A stretch of 64,000 bases of DNA from Xiphydria camelus (GCA_963678675.1 OY783197.1:7068143-7132142), one strand, 5' to 3'. Counted from the first letter of the stretch, positions 42,150 to 53,038 are shown. A program made the numbers and translations. Notes: generated by a model from the sequence alone, not told the origin.

Positions 42150-42715
42150 ATACTATTTTTTTTATTGAATTATATAAAAAGGATACAAAATTTAAATTAT
42201 ACGATGGATGTATCACTTCTGCTTCCGAAAACTCTGCAATCACGCGAATTGAAGAAAGGTATAATACCTACCTAGAGAGAGATAAATTTAAATGTTACTT
42301 GTAGAAGACAACGCAATGGTAGATGACTTCTTTAGTTGATATTATTGGATACCATTGAGATTCTCGCGATTGTAGACCCGCGTGCTTAAATTTTAAATTT
42401 AAACTTGCATTTTCTAGTAAAAGAGCGAAAGGAGAACAAAATTTTCCCGACGTTTCTATGAGCTTCTATCCTCCTATTAAAAAAGAACTATAATCTAAAA
42501 TGTGTCGCGCGAAATTACCTAGCAGGGAAAGACTCACTTATAAAAAAAGAAGAGAGATCTATTAATTTTGATTCTCCAGAGCTGTGACTCAGATAAAATT
42601 ATAATCATGATTCAATCTCACGCGTGGAAAGCAAGGCTACAATAGCCGTTCCTCGGAGCACCGTCCGACGCGAATGCTGCGACCCAGAGAAATTGAGCAT
42701 CATCGAGTTCTTAAT
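42150..42715 (-). other. Probable 3' UTR of the captured MTFR-like gene
   Basis: Minus strand downstream of the stop at 42716. AATAAA lies at 42161-42166, about 550 bases after the stop. No frame of interest. Confidence 0.45.
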
Positions 42716-43168
42716 CTAGAACGAATCGTCGAGCGTCAACGTCGCGGTGGAATTTCTACTGTCCGGCGATTGCATTGCGATATATCGTTTCCGTAAGATC
42801 TCTTGAAGGTCGTTGCAAGGGCTATTTTCGCGTTTGGCTCGCAAAGGTCTCTCACCCGGCGATCTGAAAAACACGTTTAAAAGCCCACTGTGAACAAAAT
42901 CAATCCTTCGCAGCCACGACATTCTGACAATGCGAAACTCCTCTTTGTTCCTGGCGAATTAAAAGTTTACCGCGATAAAATTGTTTAATCATACCTTGCG
43001 ACGAGTTTCAATTTGACTTTGTCGATGTCTTTCAGTATATCGCCCATTAATTTCTGGGAGATCAGTGGCGGTTTATGCCGATCGACGAACTTGTAGTCTT
43101 GTAAACTAGCTCTCCTTGCGATGTGAGGAGTCGTCGGAGGTGGCAGAGGTGGCGGAATATAATAATAA
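42716..43168 (-). pseudogene. Mitochondrial fission regulator (MTFR1)-like gene, last two exons
   Basis: Minus strand: exon 43168-42995 and exon 42863-42716, joined across a 131-bp intron (donor GTATGA, acceptor TTTTTCAG). They splice in phase. The product reads IPPPLPPPTTPHIARRASL, then QKLMGDILKDIDKVKLKLVA, and across the junction RSPGERPLRAKR and LQEILRKRYIAMQSP before TAG. The order proline run, D-(I/V)-LK-x-(I/M)-(D/N)-K-(V/I)-KL-(K/R)-x-V-x-RSPG matches the C-terminal half of MTFR1/MTFR1L proteins, which promote mitochondrial fission. Both frames are intact, but the N-terminal half is missing and the pieces lie inside a TIR element, so I read this as a captured fragment. A real host locus interrupted by repeats is the alternative. 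Confidence 0.65.
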
Positions 43169-43210
43169 CTAATTAAAAGTTTTAACATTACGATCAAAAC
43201 GATTACTTAC

Positions 43211-43574
43211 AGTAATTAGCATTGATCCCAAAGCAAGAAATATTAAAGTTGGCAATAATTTCGTTGCTGGCTGAATTGCTGCATTTCTTTGCGACCTCGG
43301 TGCAATGCGATGTCGTATTTGTCCCAATAATCTCTGGCCGGTTTTGTTTTTCCAAACGAAATCGAGTGAAGAATTCTACATCATTGTAAGTATTCTTCGA
43401 AATAGTCAACTCTGGAATAGTTTTGTATTAGATATTGATTATAAATTATAATAGGTATAGGTATCTTTTATTTACTTACCGGGCACGTATTTTCTTCGGA
43501 TTTCTCATTCTTGGTAATACGTCAATATCTTCATCAAATGATGATTCAAAAACTGGTTTATCAAATAACTCCAT
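43211..43574 (-). pseudogene. Harbinger (HARBI1-like) transposase, first two exons
   Basis: Minus strand. Exon 1 (43574-43480) starts MELFDKPVFESSFDEDIDVL and ends PKKIRAR at a GTAAGT donor. Exon 2 (43411-43211) gives VDYFEEYL in one frame, then after shifts DVEFFTRFRLEK and LLGQIRHRIAPRSQRNAAIQ followed by a GSM end before GTAAGT. This is the N-terminal region of HARBI1-type nucleases (F-x-x-RFR-x-x-K...L-x-x-I-x-x-x-I...QRN-A-I-x-P-x-x-x-LL-x-TL-x-F-x-A). There are at least two frameshifts and the DDE exons are missing. The Harbinger-type end at 44234 lies 660 bp upstream and probably belongs to the same element. Confidence 0.68.
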
Positions 43575-44190
43575 TTCAAAATTAATAAGAATTTACCACA
43601 ACGATCAGGTTATGACTATGTCATGGAAGAATATAGACACAAACAAAAAGTTAGGTTATACAGAGGATATGTAGCTTATTCCACGATAAAACTGCCGGAT
43701 AAGTTATGTCTGCATTTATTCCAAAGTTTATGCTATTCCAGACTTATACCATACTTGTAAAATGCTTGCGTACTGGTTATTATTTTCAGTATTCGCTACG
43801 TGCAATGCCATACTATAGCGGCTGAATAGAACTTACAACGCCCATGGTGGCCGGTATTTGAATCTGTAGTTGGAGTAAGTATAATGTAAAAATGGACCCA
43901 AACCCCGTTCGAATGACGAAATTCATTTTCGTCGGATAGTTAACCTACAACGTGGAATCAAAAGTAACACACAGCATACTTCTATCACTTCGTAACGTTA
44001 CGATTTTTCTTGTCAACATAGATACAATTAAAGTTAATTCACCACAGTGTATATATCACTGATAAAATAATTACCTCGTGCAAATAAATAAAAAAAGTTT
44101 TTAATCCTATGTCAGTACTTCCTGACGGCTCCAGCTACACTTTCGATAGGCGCCGCCAACGGCGCCACTAGGCTTTTTGCACACAGCGAA

Positions 44191-44234
44191 TAGCGCTATA
44201 CCGCGTTTATACCGTGTTGGGGTAAAACCGGCCC
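44191..44234. mobile_element. Half of a PIF/Harbinger-type end
   Basis: Matches the right half of the 8141-8266 MITE and ends AAAACCGGCCC before TAA. Probably the 5' terminus of the broken Harbinger element whose exons start at 43574. Confidence 0.7.
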
Positions 44235-44639
44235 TAAATATCACTTTTCGATTACTGCTCACCACCATTGAACCACTACTGACCATCATTGAACCACTGC
44301 TTACCACTATTGTGCCATTACTCAGGTTTTCAGTAGTGGTTGAAAATATTCTGTAGTGTTCTGTAGTGGTTTTCGACACGGGTTGTCAACTTAGCATATC
44401 TGTCAGACATCTACGCGCTGTCTATATTTAGATTTCGACCACATTTATACCAAATATGGATATCATTTTTTAGACATATAGACATCTTGTAGACATCTGA
44501 CAGATATCCTCTGCTACTAGGGTATAGATCGTGATAATACTGAGCGATTAGGACTGATATTTAGAATTCCAACTATCGTTTGTCGAAACAATGATAGCAC
44601 TTAGTCATAGTGGCAGTTAGAAAGATTTTCACAACAAAA

Positions 44640-46610
44640 GTAAAACTCGTTCAGAATGTATAGGGACTGTGCATGACGATTGCTACGCCACCTGATGGCA
44701 ATAATTAGAATTTTTGGGAGAAAATTTTACAAGTGTTCTCTCTCTCATATGGGAGAAATTTTTAATTAATGAAAAATTAATTATTTGGAAAAATAATTAA
44801 TATCAGTAAGCGTACATCGTATCACGTATGTTGCATTAAAAATTGTCGAAGTGCCGGGAATCATGAAAAACCATCTAGTGGACAAATTAAATTTGACAAA
44901 TTTCCCACTGCTAGCGTTCATCGGGTATGGAAGCGTGAAAAACAAATGTCATAAGCCTTTGAGACTGTGGTCTGAGCTACAACCTTTGAGGTTATGGTTA
45001 TTTTTTGTGTTTCGCGATTATTTATCTCTTCAACATTGAATACATGACCTGAGTAAAACAGTTCTTCACCTTTATCTTTATTTTGGCCTTCAGTGGGAGT
45101 ATTTTGTATTGGCAAAAAATCCGTGCCTTATTATTTTTAACATTTTTAACTTTTCTTATTCTATACCCCCCGACTCGGATTCTGTCGCTGGGGAATTTTC
45201 AAGAGGAAGTTTGGCAGAGTCGCATGTAGATGACCGATACGGGAGACGACGCGGGAGACATGACTGACAGAATTGCGGAGTATGGAATGATGAGGTTAAA
45301 TTTGGTGAATTCGTTGTATAAAAATAAATTTTCGTAAAAAGTTGTTATTGTAAAGTAGTGGTAACTAAACTGAAAGAAAATTAGATTACTTTTTCTCTAC
45401 CGAATTCACAAAACAACTTCATCATTCCATACCCCGCAATCCTGTCAGCCATATCTCCCGCGTCGTCTCCCGTATCGGTCATCTACACGCGACTCTGCTA
45501 AACTTCCTCTTGAAAAACCAGCGACAGAATCCGAGTCGTGGGGTGTATGTTCCCCGTGTTAAAAAGCATCCCTTAATTTCTTATAATCGCTAGATGTAGC
45601 GCAAGCATCGACTTTACAGCTCCCTCTATAGTTTTTGCACGATCCCTATAGGCTAACATGCAGGTGGGACATGCCCCCCCCCCCCCCCCCCGCCACCACG
45701 CACCCGTTCTGTGTGAATCGGGCCTAACGACTCTTCGCGGCGCGGAAATGAATATCTCCCTGGTGTGTGTTGTGTGGTGTGTGTATTGAGGCCACATTAA
45801 AATTTTTAAAAAGACCCGTTGCTAAAACCCATTTCTGCCAATTTGTGTACAAAAAGATACCGACATTGTTTCTCATCACTAACGCGTACGGTCTGACAAT
45901 TACTCATTCGGAAGATTTTCTACATCGCAAGATTATAAGACATATTAATCAATTAGAGCCGAAGCATAGAGTTCAACTGTTAGTGCCCATAATACGTTAT
46001 TAGTGGTACGAAGAGAGTAGACAATTAATGGAAGAATTTGTCGAACGTTTTGTAACGGATGCTAAAGTGTTGGCAAGTGTTCCGGTGTTCGTGGAAGCGT
46101 GTAAACGGTTCAGTATTGTAGATAACATGAAACAAATGTTTGCAAATTTGCGCAAGAAATTGTTAACCCCCAAAGTGCCTTCTCGTTCCTCTGCGGGTGA
46201 AGATAGTCCGGGCATTTTTGGATTTAAAGTCTTTAATAACAATGATATACCTAGTTGCATTAATTCTCCCTTATTTCTCTTTGAGAAAACCAGTCGAGAA
46301 ATGAAAATTGTTAAGTGGCAACAATTGATCCAACCAACTTATATGCATACAATGATGCTCTTGAAAAATTGGTGTTTTAAAAATTACTCGAAGTGGTATT
46401 TCTCTAGATATGACAGTGAAAACGATGGCTTATATGCCATTCGAATTTCCACGAGTCGACCTCGGTCAAGACTTTGCAATGGCGATGTCAAAAAAATGTA
46501 AACTATTTAAGATGTCCAAGGATTCATCTTCCTCAGATGATGAACAACCTTTGTCATCGCAATATGTTCGCGGTACTTTGATTTGTACAAATGATTGGTG
46601 ATGATGTATG
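44640..46610 (+). mobile_element. Repeat family Y, copy 2 (first part)
   Basis: Continuous with 51809-52245 once the TA-flanked insertion 46613-51806 is taken out. It lacks the two insertions found in Y1 and so gives their empty sites. It contains palindrome P (45170-45540), a C-run of about 18 (45674-45691) and the coding part 45767-46601. Confidence 0.78.
45767..46601 (+). pseudogene. Repeat-Y protein gene, copy 2
   Basis: The first frame (45767-46003) has THFCQFVYKKIPTLFLITNA and HINQLEPKHRVQLLV, and ends in a TAG where Y1 reads on with a Trp. The frame then reopens with EESRQLMEEFVERFVTDAKV, KRFSIVDNMKQMFANLRKK and GFKVFNNNDIPSC, through REMKIVKWQQLIQPTYMH without the Y1 stop. A frame change leads to DEQPLSSQYVRGTLI and TGA at about 46601. 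Compared with Y1, lesions are at different places, so both derive from an intact ancestor. Function unknown. Confidence 0.55.
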
Positions 46611-46772
46611 TACCCGTGTGGAAATCTGCCCAAGTTGGCCCAATCAGTAATTGGGCGCCAATTAGGCCCCAATTGGGCGGCCCAATTTGAATAAAATATA
46701 ATAAATCGAATAGATACAATTGTTTGTTTTATTTATGTACCGGAAGTAAAAATAAATCTGGACATTTAGAAC

Positions 46773-46930
46773 TTATTCCGAACTTTTAGTGACTGGAATT
46801 TGGGTCAGGTGATACGATGTAGTATTAGCGTTTAGTTGGGGCTACGTTGGGCAGCCCAATCAGGCCCCAACTAAGGTACTAGTTGGGGCTACGTTGGGCA
46901 CCCCAATCTGGTCCCAACTAAGGTACCTAA
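46773..46930 (+). repeat. Subterminal repeat with GTTGGGGC/GCCCCAAC units
   Basis: Units with AGTTGGGGCTACGTTGGGC-x-CCCCAAT...CCCAACTAAGGTAC are repeated. The whole segment from CCGAACTTTTAGTGACTG recurs at 48240-48352, on the other side of the Helitron. Confidence 0.75.
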
Positions 46931-47021
46931 TCACTACCCTAGCAAGAAATATTGTATAATTTTTATGTTTTAATGTTGATAGCATCGCCTCAAAAACTTT
47001 ACTAACTTTATTATGATGAGA

Positions 47022-48094
47022 TCTATATATATAAAAATGAATGTTTTTCTGTCTGTCTCTCTATCTGTATGTCTCTTATGCCTTCCTAAACCGTTCATCC
47101 GATTGCGATGAAATTTTGGGAAATGGTTGGACGCATGCCCGCGATTGTTCCTGAGTTAGTAAATCTTATACAGGGTGTTCAAAAAGTACCGGTACGGCCG
47201 ATTATCTCAGCGGGAAAACATTTTAGAGAAAAATGTTTAATACAAAACTTTAAGGATTTTACCTTGGCTATCCATTGGTCGTATTGGATTTGACCTTGAC
47301 CGTGATCTTTAAGGTAATATCAAATGCCTTCCTAAACCGTTCATTCGATTGCGATGAAACTTTGGGGAATGGTTGGACGCATGCCCGCGAAGGTTTCTGA
47401 GTTAGTAAATCTTATACAGGGTGTTCAAAAAGTACCGGTACGGATGATTAGTATGCCTTCCTAAACCGTTCATCCGATTGCGATGAAACTTTGGGGAATG
47501 GTTGGACGCATGCCCGCGAAGGTTTCTGAGTTAGTAAATCTTATACAGGGTGTTCAAAAAGTACCAGTACTGATGATTATTATGGCTTCCTAAACCGTTC
47601 ATCCGATTGCGATGAAAATTTGGGGAACAGTTGGACACATATCCACGAAGGTTTCTGAGTTAGTAAATCTTATACAGGGTGTTCAAAAAGTCGAACTATA
47701 CTTGACCTAAATTTTACATCCGCTGACAATAAAGGTAACATGAAAAAAATGGTCAAGGACACATTTGAACGCGAAAAAAAAATTAATTTGACCTTGATAT
47801 AACCTTGAAGGTCATGGTCAAGGTCAAATCCAATATAACCATTGGGTAGACCGGGAAAAATACTAAAAGTTTTGTATAAAAAATGTTTCTATAAAATGAT
47901 TTCCCGCTGAGATATTCAGCCGTACCGGGACTTTTTGAAGATCAAGTACAGTTCGGCTTCATACCATGAAAACTATGGGCCCTATAAAAATTCTTTTTGA
48001 TAGTAGGGTTTAGGATTTTTCCGTAGCTAACAATGTGGTGGACGGACAAAATCAATCCACAATCTACCCGTGCGAAGCCGGGACGGGCTGCTAG
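47022..48094 (+). mobile_element. Complete non-autonomous Helitron, A|T insertion
   Basis: 5' end TCTATATATATAAAAATGA after A (47021); 3' end with hairpin CCCGTGCGAAGCCGGG and CTAG (48091-48094) before T. 1073 bp, no gene. The middle has four direct units of about 130 bp, each with TATACAGGGTGTTCAAAAAG. The plus-strand frame 47108-47293 is repeat-derived. Confidence 0.9.
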
Positions 48095-48239
48095 TTGGTA
48101 ATAAATATATAATATATTTCATTCTTTGATAATTGCATTTTTAATAATCTTTATAGCATTTTTCAAATTGAGTGGAGTAAGATACATATAATGATAAATT
48201 GGCCATTTCTATTACAGAATAAATAAAATGGAAATCTAT

Positions 48240-48352
48240 TCCGAACTTTTAGTGACTGAAATTTGGGTCAGGTGATACGATATAGTATTAGCGTTTAGTT
48301 GGGGCTACATTGGGTACCCCAATCTGGCCCCAACTGAGGTACCTAATCACTT
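48240..48352 (+). repeat. Second copy of the GTTGGGGC subterminal repeat
   Basis: Same order of blocks as 46773-46930 with one unit fewer. Confidence 0.75.
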
Positions 48353-48610
48353 AGTCCAAGGCACTTATCCATTTTTACCTATGCCGAAAAAAAATCGATG
48401 AAGGTAGGGTGATTTTTTCAGGGCTGTTTGAGGGTAGTCTCCAGAGTACCGAATCAAAAGGCTTTTTTAATTATTTTATTATTATTTTTTTTTTCGACAA
48501 AATGACCTTAATAAAAGTTGTAGATAATAACATTCTAATCTTTGCTTTATGACTTTTTTTTCTAGCTATTTTAGTTTAGGCGCTACGGCTATTTTTGTGT
48601 TTAGAAATTC
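48353..48610. other. AT-rich unassigned stretch
   Basis: T-rich runs around 48450-48560; no gene or repeat structure noted. Confidence 0.35.
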
Positions 48611-48687
48611 GCCAGGGCCGTCCCGTGAAAAGAATACGGCCCTGGAGAGAGGCTGAAAACGTCCCCTTTTTTCGGGACGGCCCTGGC
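48611..48687. mobile_element. Very small palindromic element with hAT-like ends
   Basis: GCCAGGGCCGTCCCG and its exact complement are separated by 47 bases. CAGGGCCG ends resemble hAT termini. No 8-bp TSD was found. Confidence 0.45.
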
Positions 48688-48689
48688 AA

Positions 48690-50330
48690 ATAGTGGTGAA
48701 TGTGACAGACGCTCCGTGTCGTTTGCAAATCGTTTGTATTTTTTTTAATAATCGTGAATCATGATAGTGAACGGATGCAGTGCTACTTTGCTCTGGATGC
48801 CTGTGTATACAGAGCAGGAAAGGAGACGGCAGCATCTCAGAAGAATTGCCATCAGATAAGTTACTTTCTATCTGACCATTCTAACCTCACTTTGATTGCC
48901 TATGAAGGACATATATCTTTGTGAATATTCTATTTTTTGTTTTCAGCGTCATGCGAGCACGGGACGACTCAATGGTTTTTCTTCTCCATCAACAAGCCGT
49001 AGCAGAAAAATAGGAGCGGCTACCTGTCAAACGTGAAGTGTACATGTACCTCACTTCTATTTCATCTCTTCTTCGCCTCGGATGTAAAGATGGAAATTAT
49101 AAAATATCATCATTTACACCTCACAAAGCACGTTTTTGCAAGTAACTTTTTTGTAACATTCCTGCAATATTTTACAATATTCGTGAATACTACCGTATAT
49201 TAGAAATATATATTTCTCGATAAAAACGTTTCGGAATCATCATGTCGAAAGATCTCCACGATAAGGTACAGTTCGATAAGATTGTACTTGCTCGGGCTGA
49301 ATTATATGGGGTTTTTATAATTATTGTACGAAGTCCCAGAAGAATACAGGTGCAGCAAAATATCGATGCTCTGTGATAGAAAGAATAAGGAATAACCCTC
49401 GAACCCCCTAATCGGTATCAGTGATTCCTCAATGACCGTCGTTACACCGGAGACGAAGAAGAGGTGAAATAGAAGTGACATACATGTACACTTTAGGTTT
49501 GACAGGTCGGTATATAAATTGGAACTTGTGATAGTATAATACGAAAGAGGAAATATATCGATAAAGAAAAAATAATAATAAAATAGTTAATCCATTATTG
49601 TAATCTAATTCCATTGTATCCCTTATTTTTCTGCCACGACTTTGATTGTTGATAGTGGATGGATCAACCAATAAATTTGATTTTTCTTCACTATCAACAA
49701 TCAAAGTCGTGGCAGAAAAATAAGGGATACAATGGAATTGGATTACAATAATGGAGTAACTACTTTATTTTTATTTTTTCTTTATCGATATATTTCCTCT
49801 TTCGTATTATACTATCACAATTTCCAATTTATATACTGACCTGTCAAACGTGAAGTGTACATGTACCTCACTTCTATTTCATCTCTTCTTCGCCTCTGGT
49901 ATAACGATGGAAATTACAAAATATCATCATTTACACCCCACAAAGCACGTTTTTGCAAGTAACTTTTCTGTATCATTCCTGCGATATTTTACAATATTCG
50001 TGAACACTACCGTATGTTAGAAATATATAAATATTTCTCGATAAAAACGTTTCGGAATCATCACGTCGAAAGATCTCCTTGATAAGGTATAGCGCGATAA
50101 GATTGTATTTGTCAGGGCTGAATTATATAGGGTTTTTATAATTATTTTAGGAAGTCCCAGAAGAATACAGGTGCAGCAAAATATCGATGCTGTGCTAGAA
50201 AGAATAAGGAATAACCCTCGAACGAGTATTCGAGCTGTGGCAACAGAGGTTAGAATCAGCAAGTCCACGGTTGGGAGGATGTTGAAGGATGAAAATTTTC
50301 ATCCATTTAAAGTGACGCACGACCATATAT
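48690..50330 (+). mobile_element. Repeat family R, copy 2, with inner palindrome 49440-49910
   Basis: 48690-49020 matches 36395-36740. 49020-49400 and 49840-50330 are direct copies of one another. 49440-49650 and 49690-49910 are inverted around 49670 (marker ATCAACAATCAAAGTCGTGG). The HTH exon sits at the right end. Confidence 0.65.
50151..50327 (+). pseudogene. Transposase-type helix-turn-helix exon, repeat R2
   Basis: After acceptor TTTTAG (50150) the frame reads GSPRRIQVQQNIDAVLERI, then NNPRTSIRAVATEVRISKST and VGRMLKDENFHPFKVTH. This is a typical DNA-binding HTH of Tc1/mariner-related transposases (NPRTS-x-RA-x-A-x-E-x-x-IS-x-STV-x-R-x-LK...HP-x-x-V). The next catalytic part is missing: homology ends at about 50327, and the DUF4806-like exon follows 28 bp later. 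Confidence 0.65.
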
Positions 50331-50354
50331 TAAAAATTTTAACTTTACTTGCAG

Positions 50355-50774
50355 ATTTCTTCTCTCAACTCGCTCATGGATGTAGAAGAAAATATTTCCA
50401 AAAGCGTGGTGAACACCATGAAGAAATATTTAACAAAAGATCTGGCTGTTAAATTCATGAACGTCCGCAAAATGTCTAGCAAGTTTCTCCTTAAAGAGTT
50501 CAGTCTCCAAGGTGACAGTAATTAATATTTTTTCATGTAAATTATTGTTTTTGAAATATATTTACGAAGTAAAAACCTTTCAAAGTAATGATTGCAATAC
50601 ATCATTTTGCAATGTTTTTTGTCAGATGCCGTAACTCGAAGGAGCAGCAAGGAAGCCCTTTCTTCAGAGAAGGCAGTCATCGAGGCCATTGGATCGGCTT
50701 TGGCTTACGCAGGGGACTGGGACGGAGGACAACGAGAAGGCAGGGAAGTCCAACGCGGAGCGTGGCATCCGTGA
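50355..50774 (+). pseudogene. DUF4806-like gene fragment, two exons
   Basis: Exon A (50355-50511) follows TTTACTTGCAG and reads VEENISKSVVNTMKKYLTKD, LAVKFMNVRKMSSKFLLKEF, ending SLQ. Exon B (50626-50774) follows TTTTTTGTCAG and continues in phase with AVTRRSSKEALSSEKAVIEA and IGSALAYAGDW to a TGA. The pattern of a basic helix, F-x-LK-x-F, then A-x-x...EAI-x-x-AL-x-YA-x-DW-x-GG resembles the DUF4806 domain found at the C-terminus of insect proteins, often transposon-associated; its molecular role is unknown. The N-terminal part is missing. Both splice sites are good, so this may be a recently captured piece. Confidence 0.5.
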
Positions 50775-50867
50775 AGCCGAGGTGGCAACACCGGGGGAGG
50801 GGCGAGAATACGACAGACGACGGCGCGAGAACGAGTAGCTGCAGCGAGTAGTTTTTAGTCTCTTAAA

Positions 50868-51050
50868 GCGCGTTGCCACGAGTCGACTCAAGTCAAATGA
50901 CTTGGTAGTTCGACCGTATAGTGGACTTAAAATTTCTTTGTTATTAGTCTCATAACAAAGAAATTTTAGACTCATAACAAAGGAATTTTAAATCGACTAC
51001 GGTCGAACTACCAAATCGTTCGACTTGAGTCGACTCTTGGCAACGCGCCA
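50868..51050. mobile_element. Palindromic MITE
   Basis: GCGCGTTGCCACGAGTCGAC at the left and the near-complement at the right; arms about 75 bp. The inner arms carry AACAAAGAAATTTTA repeats. No TSD seen. Confidence 0.7.
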
Positions 51051-51106
51051 TTTTTAGCTTGCCCGGTCTCCTCACGACTTCGAGCTTGTTTTTTTTGCAT
51101 AGTGTA

Positions 51107-51765
51107 TGTACAGGGTGTTACTTAATGATAGGCCGTAATTGCAAGGGCACATTACTGAATCAATTTCCAGTAGAAAAGTTCATATTAACATGTGTCCTAA
51201 AATGTCTGGTTTTCAAGATACAGGACGTCAAAGTTTTAAAAAAATCGGTTTTTCAATAATATCTCAACGATCTTTGTGCCGATTTAGTTGACATTTGGCA
51301 CTGTTGTTTATTGCAATAAGACGCTAACTTACCACTAACTAGAAGATAATTATGAGTTCCAGTAGCGTCCCGGGAGACAATCTCACGAATAATATTGACA
51401 AAAAAAGTGTACACCATTGACTTTTAAAAAAATTTTATATTTTTTTCAGATTAAGCAGCTAAAAATACAACTTTTTTTTCTCTTGACATTATTTCGTACC
51501 TCACTTCGTTTTTGAGGAAAACAAATATTATTCGTGAGACTGTCCCCCGGGACGCCACTGGAACTCATAATTATCTTCTAGTTAGTGTTAACTTTGCATC
51601 TTATTACAATAAACAACGGTGCCAAATGTCAACAAAATCGGCACAAGGATCTTTGAGATATTATTAAAAAACAGATTTTTTAAAATTTTGACGTCCTGTA
51701 TCTTGAAAATCAGGTATTTTAGGACACATTTTAATATGAACTTTTCTACTGGAAATAGATTCAGT
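51107..51765. repeat. Foldback unit with ~200-bp arms
   Basis: 51165-51360 and 51555-51765 are inverted copies (marker TTCATATTAACATGTGTCCTA / its complement). The right arm runs into the right end of the TA-flanked element. Left of the left arm is TACAGGGTGTTACTT, a mariner-like end. Confidence 0.65.
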
Positions 51766-51808
51766 TGGGGCCCAATTGGGGCCCACAATGAAGATTTCCA
51801 CACGGGTA

Positions 51809-52245
51809 GTGTTACATTTTCAGTTTTATTTCTGTTTCAAAATATTCGTATTTCTCATGCAAAAAGGTGCGTGTTTATTATGTCATTACTTTTCAGGGTT
51901 TTCATTCTGTTTCAAAGTGTTAGTACGAGGGTATCTGCAAAGTTAGGTTTCATTTCTTTTAGAAATCTAAAAATTCCTTTTTCTTATATCATACTGTATG
52001 TTCATGTTTCTATACATATAATATAATATGTGTTTCTTATATGTATTTTTTCGTGTCAATACACTTATGACCTACTTTGTTGTTTTTAGTCAATTATACA
52101 GGTCCTTCGTTTTCTCATGTACCGTGCCACACTTCGCCGTAACTGAGAAAGAAGATTATAATCCAGAAGAAAATATGAAAACAATAACTATGTTCATTTC
52201 CAATGTATCTGAACTTTGCTTTGTGGCGAATTCTGTAAATTTTTT
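51809..52245 (+). mobile_element. Repeat family Y, copy 2 (3' part)
   Basis: Continues from 46610 after the TA insertion. It includes the possible last exon (52100-52245, EKEDYNPEENMKTITMFISN) and stops at the family's common 3' border. Confidence 0.75.
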
Positions 52246-53038
52246 TCTTCGAAACAAAGGCCCACTAAAGAAAAAGCCGAAGCACGTGTCTAATATTTTT
52301 CGATATATTTTCACCAAAAAAATTCTCAAGGCAAAATCGATTTCACATCTGCCGGCGTCCCCTTGATCGTATCAGTTTTGATGATTTCTCAGGAGAGCGA
52401 TTTTAAATATTTAACGTTTTTTCATTGTGAATAATTCTTGCATTTATTTTTATAGTTTGGTGATTCTTTTATGTCTAAAATTATGCGCTTGAATGCCTTT
52501 TAAATTACACGTATGGGTCTATCCTAAGTTAGGCCTATACGTGAGATTTAGATCTTGATTATTTTGAGATACGTCGAAAAAAATATATGGAGAATAGCAA
52601 AAGTATAAAATGTTGAGGTACGCCGGGTCGTGAGATAAAAATATAAGGCTTAAGAGAGAGAGCAACCTATTGGCAATATGTATTAACACATCTGAAAAAT
52701 TTACAACAAAAAATTTATTAAAAAAATTAATTTTTCTAGAGAAGCTTCTTCACGTATTGGAAGGTAAAAAAATCAAAAACAAATTTGAATCAGAGTATCG
52801 TATATCACAAGGTGCTTCAATGAAGGGAATCTACCAGAGTGCAACCCATCCAACAAATAGTTTAACAGAAAGTAGTGCAACAATGCTACGCGAATCATTT
52901 CGATTCGTTTCAATAAAGCAAATGCCTTGCTGTAAAGTGAATTAAATTAATTTAAGTGTAATTAAAATACATTTCGTTTTTAAGTTAACAGAACATTTAT
53001 TGATTCTGAGGCGGTACGAAGTTCGCCGAGTCAGCTAG
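52246..53038 (+). mobile_element. Fragment ending in a third Helitron-type 3' terminus
   Basis: Ends with hairpin GGCGGTACGAAGTTCGCC and CTAG (53035-53038) before T. A frame at 52670-52945 (TTKNLLKKLIFLEKLL...) has no recognised domain. The 5' end was not found; the left limit is set by the end of Y2. Confidence 0.5.

Larger units (their letters stand above)
41609..44522 (-). mobile_element. 2.9 kb TIR element with captured host exons and Harbinger exons, TSD TAT
   Basis: Ends CCCTAGTAGCAGAGGATATC and complement, flanked by TAT (41606-41608, 44523-44525). Next to each end is a cluster of GTAGTGG units (41990-42130 and, complementary, 44255-44375). The interior contains the 3' exons of an MTFR-like gene (42716-43168), Harbinger transposase exons (43211-43574) and a half Harbinger MITE end (44191-44234), all on the minus strand. 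Confidence 0.75.
46613..51806. mobile_element. 5.2 kb composite element, 15-bp perfect TIR, TSD TA
   Basis: Ends CCCGTGTGGAAATCT and the exact complement, with TA at 46611-46612 and 51807-51808. Y1 shows the uninterrupted site GTATGTAGTGTTA. Inside are TTGGGGC/GCCCCAA-rich subterminal repeats, a complete Helitron, repeat R2, DUF4806-like exons and two foldback units. TA target and short TIR fit a Tc1/mariner-like mobiliser, but no gene for one is visible. Confidence 0.75.

Noticed and set aside
46507..46719. Minus-strand frames over the left end of the TA element
   Set aside because: They cross an insertion boundary and are antisense to repeat-Y coding sequence.
46773..48352. GTTGGGGC repeats on both sides of the Helitron considered as LTRs
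   Set aside because: The Helitron has its own precise A|T insertion and ends; the repeats belong to the surrounding TA element.
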